DNA of 64,000 bases, taken from contig CP085323.1 of the NCBI GenBank assembly GCA_022870745.1, positions 248,001-312,000 on the forward strand, given 5' to 3'. Below are positions 34,832 through 44,446 of this stretch, one piece after another. Under the pieces are notes generated by a model, which saw only the letters and a program-made list of their open reading frames with translations, did not search any database and was not told the DNA's origin. A program made the translations under genes and the position numbers. Every line of letters begins with the position of its first letter. The stretch's first letter is position 1. Origin of the DNA: Silvibacterium acidisoli. Its GTDB lineage: Bacteria > Acidobacteriota > Terriglobia > Terriglobales > Acidobacteriaceae.

Positions 34832-35522
34832 GACTTCCCTCTCCGTCAACCTGAGCTATCGCCGCGAAGACCTGGCGCTCGACGTATCATTTGTGCTGCG
34901 CTTGCAGTGGACGGTGCTCTTCGGATCCTCGGGGGAAGGCAAGACAACGCTGCTGCGGCTGATCTCGGGTTTGCTCACGCCCAAAGAAGGACGCATATCT
35001 CTTGGCGACCGCGCCTTTTTCGATTCCACTTCGCGAACGAACCTGGCTCCCTCGCAAAGAAAAGCTGGATTCGTTACCCAGCACGCCTCGCTGTTCCCTC
35101 ACCTGACAGCCCGCGAGAACGTCGCGTTCGGGCTTCATAAACTCAACCCGTCACAACGCGACTCCCGTGTCGAAGAGATGCTCGACCTCTTCGAGGCGCG
35201 AACGCTCGCGGAGCGGCGGCCCGAGAAGCTGTCAGGCGGAGAAAAGCAGCGAATCGCACTCGCGCGAGCGCTCGCTCCGCGCCCAAGCCTGCTTCTGCTC
35301 GACGAGCCCTTTGCTGCGCTCGACCTCTCGGCTCGCAGCCTGATCACCGGCCGTATCAGAGAGACCGGTGTCCCGGTCCTGCACGTTTCGCACGACCTCG
35401 CAGACGCATGGCAGATGGATACAGAGGCCCTGATTCTCGAAGACGGCAGAATTCAGGCTCAGGGCGATGCTCGGAAGGTTCTGACGCCCTACAGGGATCG
35501 GCTGCTGGCACAGCTAAGCTGA
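34824..35522 (+). CDS. modC: Molybdate ABC transporter ATPase ModC, lacking the TOBE domain
   Basis: 232 residues from the ATG at 34824. Walker A GSSGEGKTT, signature LSGGEKQRIALARALA, Walker B LLLLDEPFAALD and the switch His in HVSHDLADA are intact. Most ModC proteins are about 350 residues with a C-terminal molybdate-sensing TOBE domain; here the protein ends after the nucleotide-binding domain. The TOBE function may reside in the HTH-TOBE regulator at the head of the operon (inference). Overlaps modB by eight bases. Confidence 0.94.
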   Translation: MAETSLSVNLSYRREDLALDVSFVLRLQWTVLFGSSGEGKTTLLRLISGLLTPKEGRISLGDRAFFDSTSRTNLAPSQRKAGFVTQHASLFPHLTARENVAFGLHKLNPSQRDSRVEEMLDLFEARTLAERRPEKLSGGEKQRIALARALAPRPSLLLLDEPFAALDLSARSLITGRIRETGVPVLHVSHDLADAWQMDTEALILEDGRIQAQGDARKVLTPYRDRLLAQLS

Positions 35523-35588
35523 GAATCGGGGCCGTGTCTCGATTGCACAGGGGTGACGAAACTCTTCCCACCGGAAACGAGAGATTTG

Positions 35589-35680
35589 TCATTCCGGACG
35601 CAGTGAGGAATCTGCACCCTCTCTTTTCGCCGGAGCCCAGACGGCAGATCTCCCGTCTCTCTCAGAACGACAAAAGACAT
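35589..35680 (+). repeat. Dispersed intergenic repeat, second copy
   Basis: GTCATTCCGGACGCAGTGAG followed by GAATCTGCAC matches the element at 20193; the end TCTCAGAACGACAAAA is roughly complementary to the start, making an imperfect inverted repeat between convergent modC and murB. Confidence 0.55.
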
Positions 35681-35697
35681 CCGGCGCCTCGATTTGC

Positions 35698-36717
35698 CTA
35701 TCCGAGTAGAACAGGCTCCGGCTCAAGATGAATGCCGAACTTCTCCTCTACCCCGGCGATAATCCGATCGCGGAGAGCGAAGACATCCACAGCCCGGGCG
35801 TGGCCGCGGTTGATGAGCGCCAGCGTGTGGCGGCTGGAGATGCCGGCCTCGCCCAGCGCGTATCCCTTGTGGAAACCGGCCTGCTCCACCAGCCAGGCGG
35901 CAGGAAGCTTTACCTGCTCCTCGGGTGCGGGATAACTCGGTACACCACTGGGATTGTTCGCTGCAATCCGCGCGTAATGCTCCGGTGTGACAACTGGATT
36001 CTTGAAGAAGCTTCCCGCACTGCGGCAGTCGGCATCGCCCTCGACGATCAGCATGCCCTTGCCCCGGCGGATTTCGCGAACCGCATTCGCTGCTTCGGCT
36101 AAACCTGGCGCCTGCTTATCCTGAAAGTAGCGCTTTAAGTCCGCGTAGGAAAGTGATGGCTTTGCGTCGAGGTGTAGGTTGTAGACAACCGCCGTGACGA
36201 TATACCTGCCGCGCTCGGTGCTGTTGAAGATGCTGCGCCGGTAGGCGAAACCGCAGTTGCTGGCCTGCATTCCTTCGATCGTAAGGGTCTCGAGGTCCAG
36301 AACGCTCACGCCCAGGATCGTATCCGCTACCTCCTGCCCGTAAGCGCCCACATTCTGCACCGGCGTACCGCCGACAGTGCCAGGGATTCCGGCAAGACAC
36401 TCGATGCCGCCGTAGTTCAGGCCGACGGCGTGAGAGACGAAGCCATCCCAGTCCTCGCCAGCGGCGACGTAGAACTTGTCCCCGCTCTTACGGATACCCC
36501 TGAGAGCCATGCGCAGCACCAGGCCGGGAAAGCCTTCGTCCGAGACCAGCAGGTTACTACCTCCGCCGAGAACAAACAGCGGCAAGCCTTTGCTGCGAGC
36601 GAACTGAACCGCTTCGAGAACATCTTCATCCGAAGACGCCTCGGCAAACCAGCGGGCTGGGCCGCCGATCCGGAAAGTTGTGTAGGGGGCGAGCGGGACG
36701 TTTTCGCGGAAGTCCAT
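35698..36717 (-). CDS. murB: UDP-N-acetylenolpyruvoylglucosamine reductase
   Basis: 339 residues. MurB makes UDP-N-acetylmuramic acid for peptidoglycan using FAD and NADPH. Seen: NVPLAPYTTFRIGGPARWFAEA, FVLGGGSNLLVSDEGF (FAD-binding), GGIECLAGIPGTVGGTPVQNVGAYGQE, the catalytic Ser region CRSAGSFFKNPVV and terminal Glu region. The length and the YRRSIFN-type insert fit the longer type I MurB. It lies outside the usual dcw cluster. Confidence 0.96.
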   Translation of the reverse strand: MDFRENVPLAPYTTFRIGGPARWFAEASSDEDVLEAVQFARSKGLPLFVLGGGSNLLVSDEGFPGLVLRMALRGIRKSGDKFYVAAGEDWDGFVSHAVGLNYGGIECLAGIPGTVGGTPVQNVGAYGQEVADTILGVSVLDLETLTIEGMQASNCGFAYRRSIFNSTERGRYIVTAVVYNLHLDAKPSLSYADLKRYFQDKQAPGLAEAANAVREIRRGKGMLIVEGDADCRSAGSFFKNPVVTPEHYARIAANNPSGVPSYPAPEEQVKLPAAWLVEQAGFHKGYALGEAGISSRHTLALINRGHARAVDVFALRDRIIAGVEEKFGIHLEPEPVLLG

Positions 36718-36734
36718 TTCGTTCAGGGTTAGAA

Positions 36735-36772
36735 GGGTGCCCCACGTCTCAAAATCGAGACGTGGGGCACCC
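36735..36772. terminator. Palindromic terminator/repeat R5 between thiC and murB
   Basis: Perfect 16-bp stem GGGTGCCCCACGTCTC / GAGACGTGGGGCACCC, loop AAAATC. It directly follows the thiC stop on the minus strand. Confidence 0.8.
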
Positions 36773-36774
36773 GA

Positions 36775-38307
<1,533 letters not shown>

Positions 38308-38314
38308 TCATTGG

Positions 38315-38320
38315 ATTATA
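38315..38320 (-). promoter_or_regulatory. Candidate -10 element for thiC
   Basis: Perfect TATAAT on the minus strand, about 68 bases before the thiC start. No good -35 is seen upstream, so the promoter is only tentative. Confidence 0.35.
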
Positions 38321-38370
38321 AATGCGGCCGATTCAGACCGCTCGAAATCACAGCCGCCGGATTTCCTCAG

Positions 38371-39237
38371 CTAGAGCAACTTCTTCACGCTGTCCGCCAC
38401 GATTTCCGTCACCGCATCCTCATTGAGAATCTCATGTCCCTTACCCGACAGAGTAAGCAGCAATGCCTTGATTCCACGGCTTCGGGCAGCACGCGTGTAG
38501 GCGCGGGCGTACTGCGGCAGAGTCGTTCGGTCCTCTGCTCCCGAGACAGCGATGATGCTCATGTCGCAGGACATCTGCTTAAGCGTTTCCATCGGTGACA
38601 GGCTTTTCGCCGGCACCAGCCACAGAGGATTCAATTGCGACATAGCCATGTGATGCCGGAAGGCAGGCACATCGCACGGGCAGCTGACCAGGAAAAGCTG
38701 CTTCACCAGCCCCGGACGCAGCGCGGCAATATCGGCGGCGATAGCCGCTCCGCCGGAGTGACCGACGAGCACCACAGTCTTCGCGCCATACTGTGTGCGC
38801 AGCGCGGAGATGGCGTCGGCCAGCGCGAGCGCCACATCCGGCGTGTAGTTCTCGCCCGCCGCGAAACCGCGATTTCCATCGGACTTTGCGCCATAGGGAT
38901 CGGCGTAGCCAGGGCGCAGCAACGCCGCCACTCGAACCCCGGGAAGGAGTTGCGAAACAGTGGAGGCAAACCGGTACTGATAGCCCGGCTTGCGGAAGGG
39001 CGCGTCGCCGTGCAGGACGACCACCAGCGGAGCTCCAGGGATGGGGTTCCCCTCAAAATAAATGCGGCCGGCTATCCGCGGCTTGCTCGCGCCGATTGAA
39101 ATTGGCTCTCCACTGGCGGCGGAGGCGGGGAAGGTTGGCGCAAATGTGCCGCGTACGGCCAGCAGCAAAGCAGCGATTGCCAATACCAGCACCGCGAGAA
39201 GGGCGAGACGAATGCGGACTCTTGAAGTTCGTTCCAT
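38371..39237 (-). CDS. Membrane-anchored or secreted alpha/beta hydrolase
   Basis: 288 residues with an N-terminal membrane helix (about 8-27, ALLAVLVLAIAALLLAV) that is a signal peptide or anchor. Hydrolase pattern: VVVLHGDAPF near residue 70 and nucleophile elbow VLVGHSGGAAIAADIAA (Ser in GHSGG); late SGAEDRTT and SGKGHEIL supply the Asp and His. The catalytic triad is complete. Substrate unknown. It stands alone, convergent with nothing and divergent from ccmE. Confidence 0.82.
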   Translation of the reverse strand: MERTSRVRIRLALLAVLVLAIAALLLAVRGTFAPTFPASAASGEPISIGASKPRIAGRIYFEGNPIPGAPLVVVLHGDAPFRKPGYQYRFASTVSQLLPGVRVAALLRPGYADPYGAKSDGNRGFAAGENYTPDVALALADAISALRTQYGAKTVVLVGHSGGAAIAADIAALRPGLVKQLFLVSCPCDVPAFRHHMAMSQLNPLWLVPAKSLSPMETLKQMSCDMSIIAVSGAEDRTTLPQYARAYTRAARSRGIKALLLTLSGKGHEILNEDAVTEIVADSVKKLL

Positions 39238-39309
39238 CGGTTGATCCCAGCCTAATCGTTTCTTCCGGATTGCGTTTGTCTTCGGTGGCCTACTACACTA
39301 GTAGCGTCC

Positions 39310-39774
39310 ATGAAAAAGAAGAATCAGGGCCTGAAAATCGGCGTTGCGATGGTGATCGTGCTCGGTGTGATCGCCTACCTTGCTGTCACAGGCGCCAGCG
39401 CGACCAAGAGCTATTACGTCACCATCCAGGAACTGAATGCCATGGGCCAGAAGGCGTACACGCGCAACCTGCGTGTGGCCGGCAATGTGCAGCCCGGCTC
39501 CATCGTGCACTCGGGCACCAACGCGGAATTCGTACTGGTTGAGAACGCCAATCACCTGCGCGTCTCCTACCAGGGCGAAGAGCCGCCGCCGGACACCTTC
39601 AAGGACAATTCGCAGGCGCTGGCCATTGGCACCTTTGGACGCGACGGCGTTTTCCACGCCACGCAGCTACAGGCCAAGTGCGCGTCGAAGTATGCACCAG
39701 CGGCTCCCGGGGCAACGCCCGGCGCGAAGCCTGCCACTGCCAGTTCCGCCGCTGCGATGGTACAAACCCGCTAA
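39310..39774 (+). CDS. ccmE: Cytochrome c maturation heme chaperone CcmE, CxxxY type
   Basis: 154 residues: N-terminal membrane anchor (about 10-27), then the OB-fold: YYVTIQELNAMGQKAYTRNLRVAGNV and VSYQGEEPPPDTFKDNSQALAIG. In most CcmE proteins heme binds covalently to a His in an HxxxY motif; here the position is Cys124-x3-Tyr128 (KCASKY). The CxxxY variant is known from archaea and Desulfovibrio. The C-terminal tail is Ala/Pro rich. The other ccm genes lie 2-5 kb downstream, not adjacent. Confidence 0.9.
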   Translation: MKKKNQGLKIGVAMVIVLGVIAYLAVTGASATKSYYVTIQELNAMGQKAYTRNLRVAGNVQPGSIVHSGTNAEFVLVENANHLRVSYQGEEPPPDTFKDNSQALAIGTFGRDGVFHATQLQAKCASKYAPAAPGATPGAKPATASSAAAMVQTR

Positions 39775-39817
39775 GTTTCGAGCACGCATGTTATGACGCC
39801 GTGCATGAGCTGATGCC

Positions 39818-40153
39818 ATGATCCTGCGCTCACTTAACTCTCAGACGCTCTTCTATGCGGCATTGGGCTTCTTCATTGTCGTTCCGTTGCTGGCCAGCTG
39901 GATCTCAGGCGTAAATCGCTTCACTCTGACGTTGCGGCTCGTGCAGAAATTTGCGCTGGGCATACTGTGCCTGCTCTTCGCCGTCCTGCCCGGTATGTAC
40001 TTCACTTACGACCATGGCAATCCCGCTCCCGAATGGAGTGGACGCGTCGTGTTTGGAGTCATGGCCCTCCTGATGGTCGGCACAGGCCTTCGTACTCTTC
40101 TGCGCTGGCGAAAAGGCCTGCCTTGGGAGGACTTCGACAACCAGACGGACTAG
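39818..40153 (+). CDS. Small three-helix membrane protein of unknown function
   Basis: 111 residues with hydrophobic stretches at about 11-31, 43-63 and 76-93, ending in a charged tail. I recognise no family. It follows ccmE by 43 bases on the same strand and might share its transcript. Its stop overlaps the stop of the convergent NAD(P)-binding protein gene. Confidence 0.65.
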   Translation: MILRSLNSQTLFYAALGFFIVVPLLASWISGVNRFTLTLRLVQKFALGILCLLFAVLPGMYFTYDHGNPAPEWSGRVVFGVMALLMVGTGLRTLLRWRKGLPWEDFDNQTD

Positions 40154-41025
40154 CCGGCGGCTGTCCTCTCTTCTCCCAGGAATGCCGGGCGGAAATCCCG
40201 AGTGAACTCTGCGAAATTGCGAGGCGCGTTGTTCGTGACTTCCTGCACCGCGCCTGAAATATCGGCGGCCTCGCCACGCCGGTAATGAGCGTAATCCTCG
40301 ACCAGCCCCTCAGCCTGCCAGCCGGGCATGTGGAAAGCAGCCAGGGCGCTGCGAAACTCGCTTTCGGGAATATCGACGAATGCGACCGGCTTGCTGATGG
40401 CGGAGGATATCCTGGCAGCCATCTCGGCGTGCGTCAGGGCCTCGGGGCCGGTGAGATCGTATGTTCTGCCCTCGTGCCCAGGTTCGGTGAGCGCAGCTAC
40501 CGCAACAGAGGCTATATCGCGGACATCGATAATGCTCACGCGGCAGTCTCCGGCAGGCGCGAACAGCTTGCCTTCGCTGGCGATCGACTTGCCGAGCATC
40601 AGAATGCCCTGCATATAGAGGTTGGGCCGCAGGTTGGTGTACGCCATGCCCGAGCGGGCTAGTCCCCTCTCCACAACAGCGTGATAGTGCAGAAAACGAC
40701 AGGGCGAATTCAGAGCCGCGTGGAGTTGCGAGAGATAGACAACGTGCTGGACGCCCGACTCGGTTGCGGCCTTCACAAACCGTAGTTGTTGCTTCTCGAC
40801 ACGGTCCGACGAGTTGGTGACCAGGAAAGCCCGTTCGACACCATCAAGGGCTTTACGAAGACTCGCCTCGTTGTCAAAGTCAGCCGGCACGTACTCAACG
40901 TTCGCAGGCGCATCCTGTGAACCGTTCCCGCTGCGGGACATCGCGCGTACTTGCACGCCTTTTGCCGCAAGACGGCCAATTATTTCTGAGCCATTTTGCC
41001 CGGTCGCTCCAGTGACAAGGATCAT
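40150..41025 (-). CDS. NmrA-like NAD(P)H-binding protein (atypical SDR)
   Basis: 291 residues from the ATG at 41023-41025 with GGAGG six bases upstream. The Rossmann loop is MILVTGATGQNGSEIIGRL (TGATGxxG), followed by FLVTNSSDRVEKQQ and YLSQLHAALNSPCRFLHYHA, typical of the NmrA/quinone oxidoreductase 2 group. It may reduce quinones or sense NADP(H); the substrate is unknown. Confidence 0.85.
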   Translation of the reverse strand: MILVTGATGQNGSEIIGRLAAKGVQVRAMSRSGNGSQDAPANVEYVPADFDNEASLRKALDGVERAFLVTNSSDRVEKQQLRFVKAATESGVQHVVYLSQLHAALNSPCRFLHYHAVVERGLARSGMAYTNLRPNLYMQGILMLGKSIASEGKLFAPAGDCRVSIIDVRDIASVAVAALTEPGHEGRTYDLTGPEALTHAEMAARISSAISKPVAFVDIPESEFRSALAAFHMPGWQAEGLVEDYAHYRRGEAADISGAVQEVTNNAPRNFAEFTRDFRPAFLGEERTAAG

Positions 41026-41130
41026 GGAAACCTCCACCTGAAATGATCGCGAACAGCCGAAACCGGGTTGTACATGAAGTTGATTTGCTATGTGAATTCC
41101 CGGAGACGAAGTCTTTATACTTTCAGGAGC

Positions 41131-41787
41131 ATGCCGCCACTCGTAGAGTTACATGACGTATCGAAGCTGTATGGCAGCTTTGCCGCGCTGCGCAAGATTT
41201 CCCTTGGCTTCGAGCAAGGCCGCTGTTACGTTCTGCTGGGCGAAAACGGCGCGGGTAAATCGACGCTGCTGCGCATAGTCGCCGGACTGATCAAGCCGAC
41301 CCATGGCAGGCTTGCACTCTTTGGCGATCTTTCTCCGGAAGAAGCCCGCAGCCGCATCGGCTACATGAGCCACGCACCGATGCTTTACGATGAGTTTTCC
41401 GGGGTTGAAAATCTTCGCTACTTCGCCGACCTCTATCGCGAACGTCCATGCCTTACTCCTGAAGATGCACTCCGCGCGGTTGGACTCGATCCCACCCTGA
41501 AGCGCACCGTCGGGCACTACTCGCAGGGCATGCGCCAAAGGACATCGCTTGCGCGCGTGCTGCTGCCGCAGCCCGATCTCCTGCTGCTCGACGAACCGTT
41601 TTCCAATATGGACGCAAACAGTGCAAGGCAGATGCTGGATCTTGTTGCGAAGCTGCGCGAAGAAGGTAAGACCGTTCTGCTTACGACTCACCAGCGTGAA
41701 CTGGCCGAACCAGTCGCCGACTACCTTCTTACCCTGCGGGCTGGTAGTGTCGCTTCGCTAATCGATACAAAGGTGGTGGCATCGTGA
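41131..41787 (+). CDS. ccmA: Heme exporter ATP-binding protein CcmA
   Basis: 218 residues if started at ATG 41131; the AGGAG there is unusually close to the start, and an ATG at 41074 in the same frame is possible. Walker A LGENGAGKST, signature YSQGMRQRTSLARVLL, Walker B LLLLDEPFSNMD, switch His THQRE. With CcmB and CcmC it forms the ABC complex that releases holo-CcmE in cytochrome c maturation. It overlaps the next gene by four bases (GTGA). Confidence 0.9.
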   Translation: MPPLVELHDVSKLYGSFAALRKISLGFEQGRCYVLLGENGAGKSTLLRIVAGLIKPTHGRLALFGDLSPEEARSRIGYMSHAPMLYDEFSGVENLRYFADLYRERPCLTPEDALRAVGLDPTLKRTVGHYSQGMRQRTSLARVLLPQPDLLLLDEPFSNMDANSARQMLDLVAKLREEGKTVLLTTHQRELAEPVADYLLTLRAGSVASLIDTKVVAS

Positions 41788-42278
41788 AGACAAATGCGGC
41801 ACGATTCCTCGATTCGCTTGGCATTGCATACGAACTGCGCGAGTACAAGCTCGATCCGGAAGAGTTTTCGGCCATCATCGTTGCCGAGAAGATCGGTCTC
41901 CCGCCGGAGCAGGTCTTCAAGACGCTGCTTTGCACCACCGCAGAACGCGGACATGTTTTCGCAGTCGTGCCTGGCAACGAGGAGCTCGACTTCAAGAAGC
42001 TGGCCCGCGCCGCCGGCACCCGTAAAACGGAGATGGTGTCACTGAAAGATGTAGAACCGCTGACCGGATACGTTCGTGGCGGCGTAACCATCTTCGGAGC
42101 GCGCAAGGACTTTCCCGCTTACGTCGATGAGACGATTGAGCTGTTCGACGTGATCTCTGTCTCAGCCGGAACACGAGGCGTGCAACTCATGCTTTCGCCC
42201 GCGGATTACCTGAAGGCCGCGCAGGCTCGCCAGTCCAATGCAGAACTTGCTGACCTCTCAAAAGAGATGCACGCATGA
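41784..42278 (+). CDS. ybaK: YbaK/EbsC-type Cys-tRNA(Pro) deacylase
   Basis: 164 residues from a GTG. YbaK trans-editing domain: KTNAARFLDSLGIAYELREY, AAEKIGL-like LPPEQVFKTLLCTT with the catalytic Lys region, and the GGxxPFG-like loop replaced by YVRGGVTIFGARK. It hydrolyses Cys mischarged on tRNA-Pro. It is inserted between ccmA and ccmB with four-base overlaps on both sides, so it is translated together with the heme exporter. A functional link is unclear. Confidence 0.88.
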   Translation: MKTNAARFLDSLGIAYELREYKLDPEEFSAIIVAEKIGLPPEQVFKTLLCTTAERGHVFAVVPGNEELDFKKLARAAGTRKTEMVSLKDVEPLTGYVRGGVTIFGARKDFPAYVDETIELFDVISVSAGTRGVQLMLSPADYLKAAQARQSNAELADLSKEMHA

Positions 42279-42949
42279 AGCGGCCTTATTTCCTGCTGCA
42301 CCTGTTGAAGGATCTGCGGCTCGAATGGCGCTCGCGCGACGCCATCAACGCCATGCTTTTCTTCGCGCTGCTGGTGGTGGTGATCTTCTCGCTGGCCTTC
42401 GATCCCACGCGTTCGGTGGCACGGCAGATCTCGGGGCCGGTGCTGTGCGTGGCGATTCTGTTTGCCGCCGTCAGCGCCCTGAACCAGGCATGGGCGCGCG
42501 AGTTACGGCACGCCGTGCTTGATGCGCAGCGCATGACTCCTGCCCCGGCGTCTTCGCTGTTTCTTGGCAAGGTGCTGGCCAATTTTCTATTTGTATCCGT
42601 AATTGAGTTAATTCTGGCTCCGCTCTTCACAATCTTCTACAACCTGCACCCGCTCGGAAACGCATGGCTGCTACTGGTTGCCGTGCCTCTGGGAACCTGG
42701 GCGATCCTGATCAACGGAACCTTCTTCGCTGCGCTGTCGATCCGCTCGCGCAACCGCGAACTGCTGCTGCCGCTGATCCTGTTTCCGATCTTCATGCCGG
42801 CACTGCTGGGAATGGTGCTGGCCATCTCGGCAGTTCTCAGTGGTGAGACGGACCCGATGCTCTGGATCAAAATGCTGGCAGGTTACGACGTGATCTTCAC
42901 AACGATCAGCTTGCTGATGTTCGAGATCGTGCTGCACGCAGAGGACTAG
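42275..42949 (+). CDS. ccmB: Heme exporter membrane protein CcmB
   Basis: 224 residues with six membrane helices; the start LLHLLKDLRLEWRSRDAINAMLFFALLVV and the QAWARELRHAVLDAQRMTPAPAS and LLPLILFPIFMPALLG stretches are standard for CcmB. The start overlaps the ybaK stop. Works with CcmA and CcmC. Confidence 0.95.
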   Translation: MKRPYFLLHLLKDLRLEWRSRDAINAMLFFALLVVVIFSLAFDPTRSVARQISGPVLCVAILFAAVSALNQAWARELRHAVLDAQRMTPAPASSLFLGKVLANFLFVSVIELILAPLFTIFYNLHPLGNAWLLLVAVPLGTWAILINGTFFAALSIRSRNRELLLPLILFPIFMPALLGMVLAISAVLSGETDPMLWIKMLAGYDVIFTTISLLMFEIVLHAED

Positions 42950-43074
42950 AAGCCGGGGATCAGACGGGTGCGCCCGTTTCGATTTTTGGACCTTATTCGA
43001 AGAAAAGTCCCAACCGGAATCTCAGAATCGAGGTGTGGAGGACCCGCACCCGTTTGCGCCTTAGTTTGCAAAAA

Positions 43075-43106
43075 GCAAAAGGCAGGGCCGAAGCCCTGCC
43101 TTTTGC
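43075..43106. terminator. Terminator between ccmB and the small minus-strand gene
   Basis: Perfect 14-bp stem GCAAAAGGCAGGGC / GCCCTGCCTTTTGC with CGAA loop; A/T tracts on both sides suit both convergent genes. Confidence 0.8.
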
Positions 43107-43159
43107 TTTGTCTTTGCGCCAGAGGCGCGGTCACCTGGACGGTGAGTCCCGGCCAGTCC

Positions 43160-43378
43160 CTACCAGTGACCGGTAGAGTGCAGGTGAAGAAGATGCACGG
43201 CCGAGAATGCTACGAGCCAGAGACCGGCAACTGTGGAAGCGACGCGCATGACAATACGTCCAGCGTGACGATCTTCGTGATGGACAGGATGGCCTTTGCG
43301 GGTTGCAAACATCTGTCCCGCCAGGCCGATCAGGAGAATAATGCCGCCAAAAATGAGGGTGAACCAAGCCATGGGCAT
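43160..43378 (-). CDS. Small two-helix membrane protein (72 aa)
   Basis: The ATG at 43376-43378 is chosen because GGGAG lies eight bases upstream; longer readings to 43474 have no such signal. Hydrophobic helices at about 4-22 and 47-65, with a His-rich loop between (GHPVHHEDRH) and a His-rich end (HLLHLHSTGHW). The many histidines could bind metal or heme; this is a guess. It lies between ccmB and ccmC on the opposite strand. No family recognised. Confidence 0.6.
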   Translation of the reverse strand: MPMAWFTLIFGGIILLIGLAGQMFATRKGHPVHHEDRHAGRIVMRVASTVAGLWLVAFSAVHLLHLHSTGHW

Positions 43379-43538
43379 ACGTTCTACTCCCTTCCATATA
43401 GAGTTGTGAAGTGTTTTTTCTAATTTTTGTTGGCTGTCCATCCGATCAAAATGCCGGGGATGCGGTGCCGTCACTTACGGATGCTTCTATCTTCAGGTCG
43501 ATGCCGAATTCTCAGGCCACTCCGGTAGACTATTACCG

Positions 43539-44243
43539 ATGACTAAAGCGTTTCGATGGTTATGGTTCGCGGCTACGGCGGCGGTTCTCGCCAACGGATT
43601 TCGTATTGCCATGTACGTGGTTCCGGAGGATGTGAACCAGGGCGAGATCTCGCGGATCTTGTATTATCACGTACCTTCCTGGAGCGGCATGGGGACCTTC
43701 TTTGCCCTCAACCTTCTCTGCTCGGTGGCCTACCTTGCATTTCGTAACAGCAGGAGTGCGCTGGCCGACAAGGCCGATGCCCTGGCCGTCGCCTCGGCAG
43801 AGATGGGCGTTGTCTACTGCCTCATCGGCATGGTGACCGGCTCGCTCTGGGGACGCGCTGCCTGGGGTATCTGGTGGACCTGGGATGCGCGGCTTACGAC
43901 CACGCTGGTGCTCTGGCTCATCTATGTTGCCTATCTTCTGCTGCGCCGTTTCACTGGAGGCGCGCAGATGAAAACGCTTTCGGCGGTAATGGCGATCTTC
44001 GGATTCGCGGATGTGCCTATCGTTTACATGTCCACGCGTTGGTGGAGAACGCAGCATCCTGCCCCGGTCTTCTTCGGCGGACCGAACTCGGGCCTCGACC
44101 CCAGCATGCTGCCGGCGCTCTTCTGGAACCTTGCCGGATGGCTGATGTGGGGTGTATTCGTCGTATCCCTTCGCTACTCCGCCGAACGGCGTCACCAACG
44201 GGCTGAACAGCAGGCAGCAGCCGCGGCACTGGAGGCAGCATGA
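43539..44243 (+). CDS. ccmC: Cytochrome c biogenesis protein CcmC
   Basis: 234 residues with six membrane helices. The heme-handling tryptophan-rich motif is WGIWWTWDARLTTTLVLW; heme-ligand His appear in ILYYHVPSW and near MSTRWWRTQHPAP. CcmC loads heme on CcmE. Its stop overlaps the ATG of a short ccmD-like frame. Confidence 0.95.
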   Translation: MTKAFRWLWFAATAAVLANGFRIAMYVVPEDVNQGEISRILYYHVPSWSGMGTFFALNLLCSVAYLAFRNSRSALADKADALAVASAEMGVVYCLIGMVTGSLWGRAAWGIWWTWDARLTTTLVLWLIYVAYLLLRRFTGGAQMKTLSAVMAIFGFADVPIVYMSTRWWRTQHPAPVFFGGPNSGLDPSMLPALFWNLAGWLMWGVFVVSLRYSAERRHQRAEQQAAAAALEAA

Positions 44244-44362
44244 GCTCACTCTCGCACCGTCACCTTATTTACTCCTACACCGTTACCTGGGTGATTCATC
44301 TGGCCTATCTCGCCTATGTCGGCCTGAAATGGAAAGCCTCGAAAAAATCGGCCGATCAGTAG
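44240..44362 (+). CDS. ccmD: CcmD-like small membrane protein (40 aa)
   Basis: 40-residue frame whose ATG overlaps the ccmC stop (ATGA). One membrane helix (about 9-29, LIYSYTVTWVIHLAYLAYVG) followed by a basic tail KWKASKKSADQ, the typical shape of CcmD, which helps release holo-CcmE from CcmABC. Identification rests on position, size and topology. Confidence 0.75.
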   Translation: MSSLSHRHLIYSYTVTWVIHLAYLAYVGLKWKASKKSADQ

Positions 44363-44446
44363 CCTGCCCTGCGGCTCATCGCGCGTTCAATACGTCTAAC
44401 TGCGTGCGCTCTGTTCTCAACTTCAGCGCACGCAAAGACATCCAAA

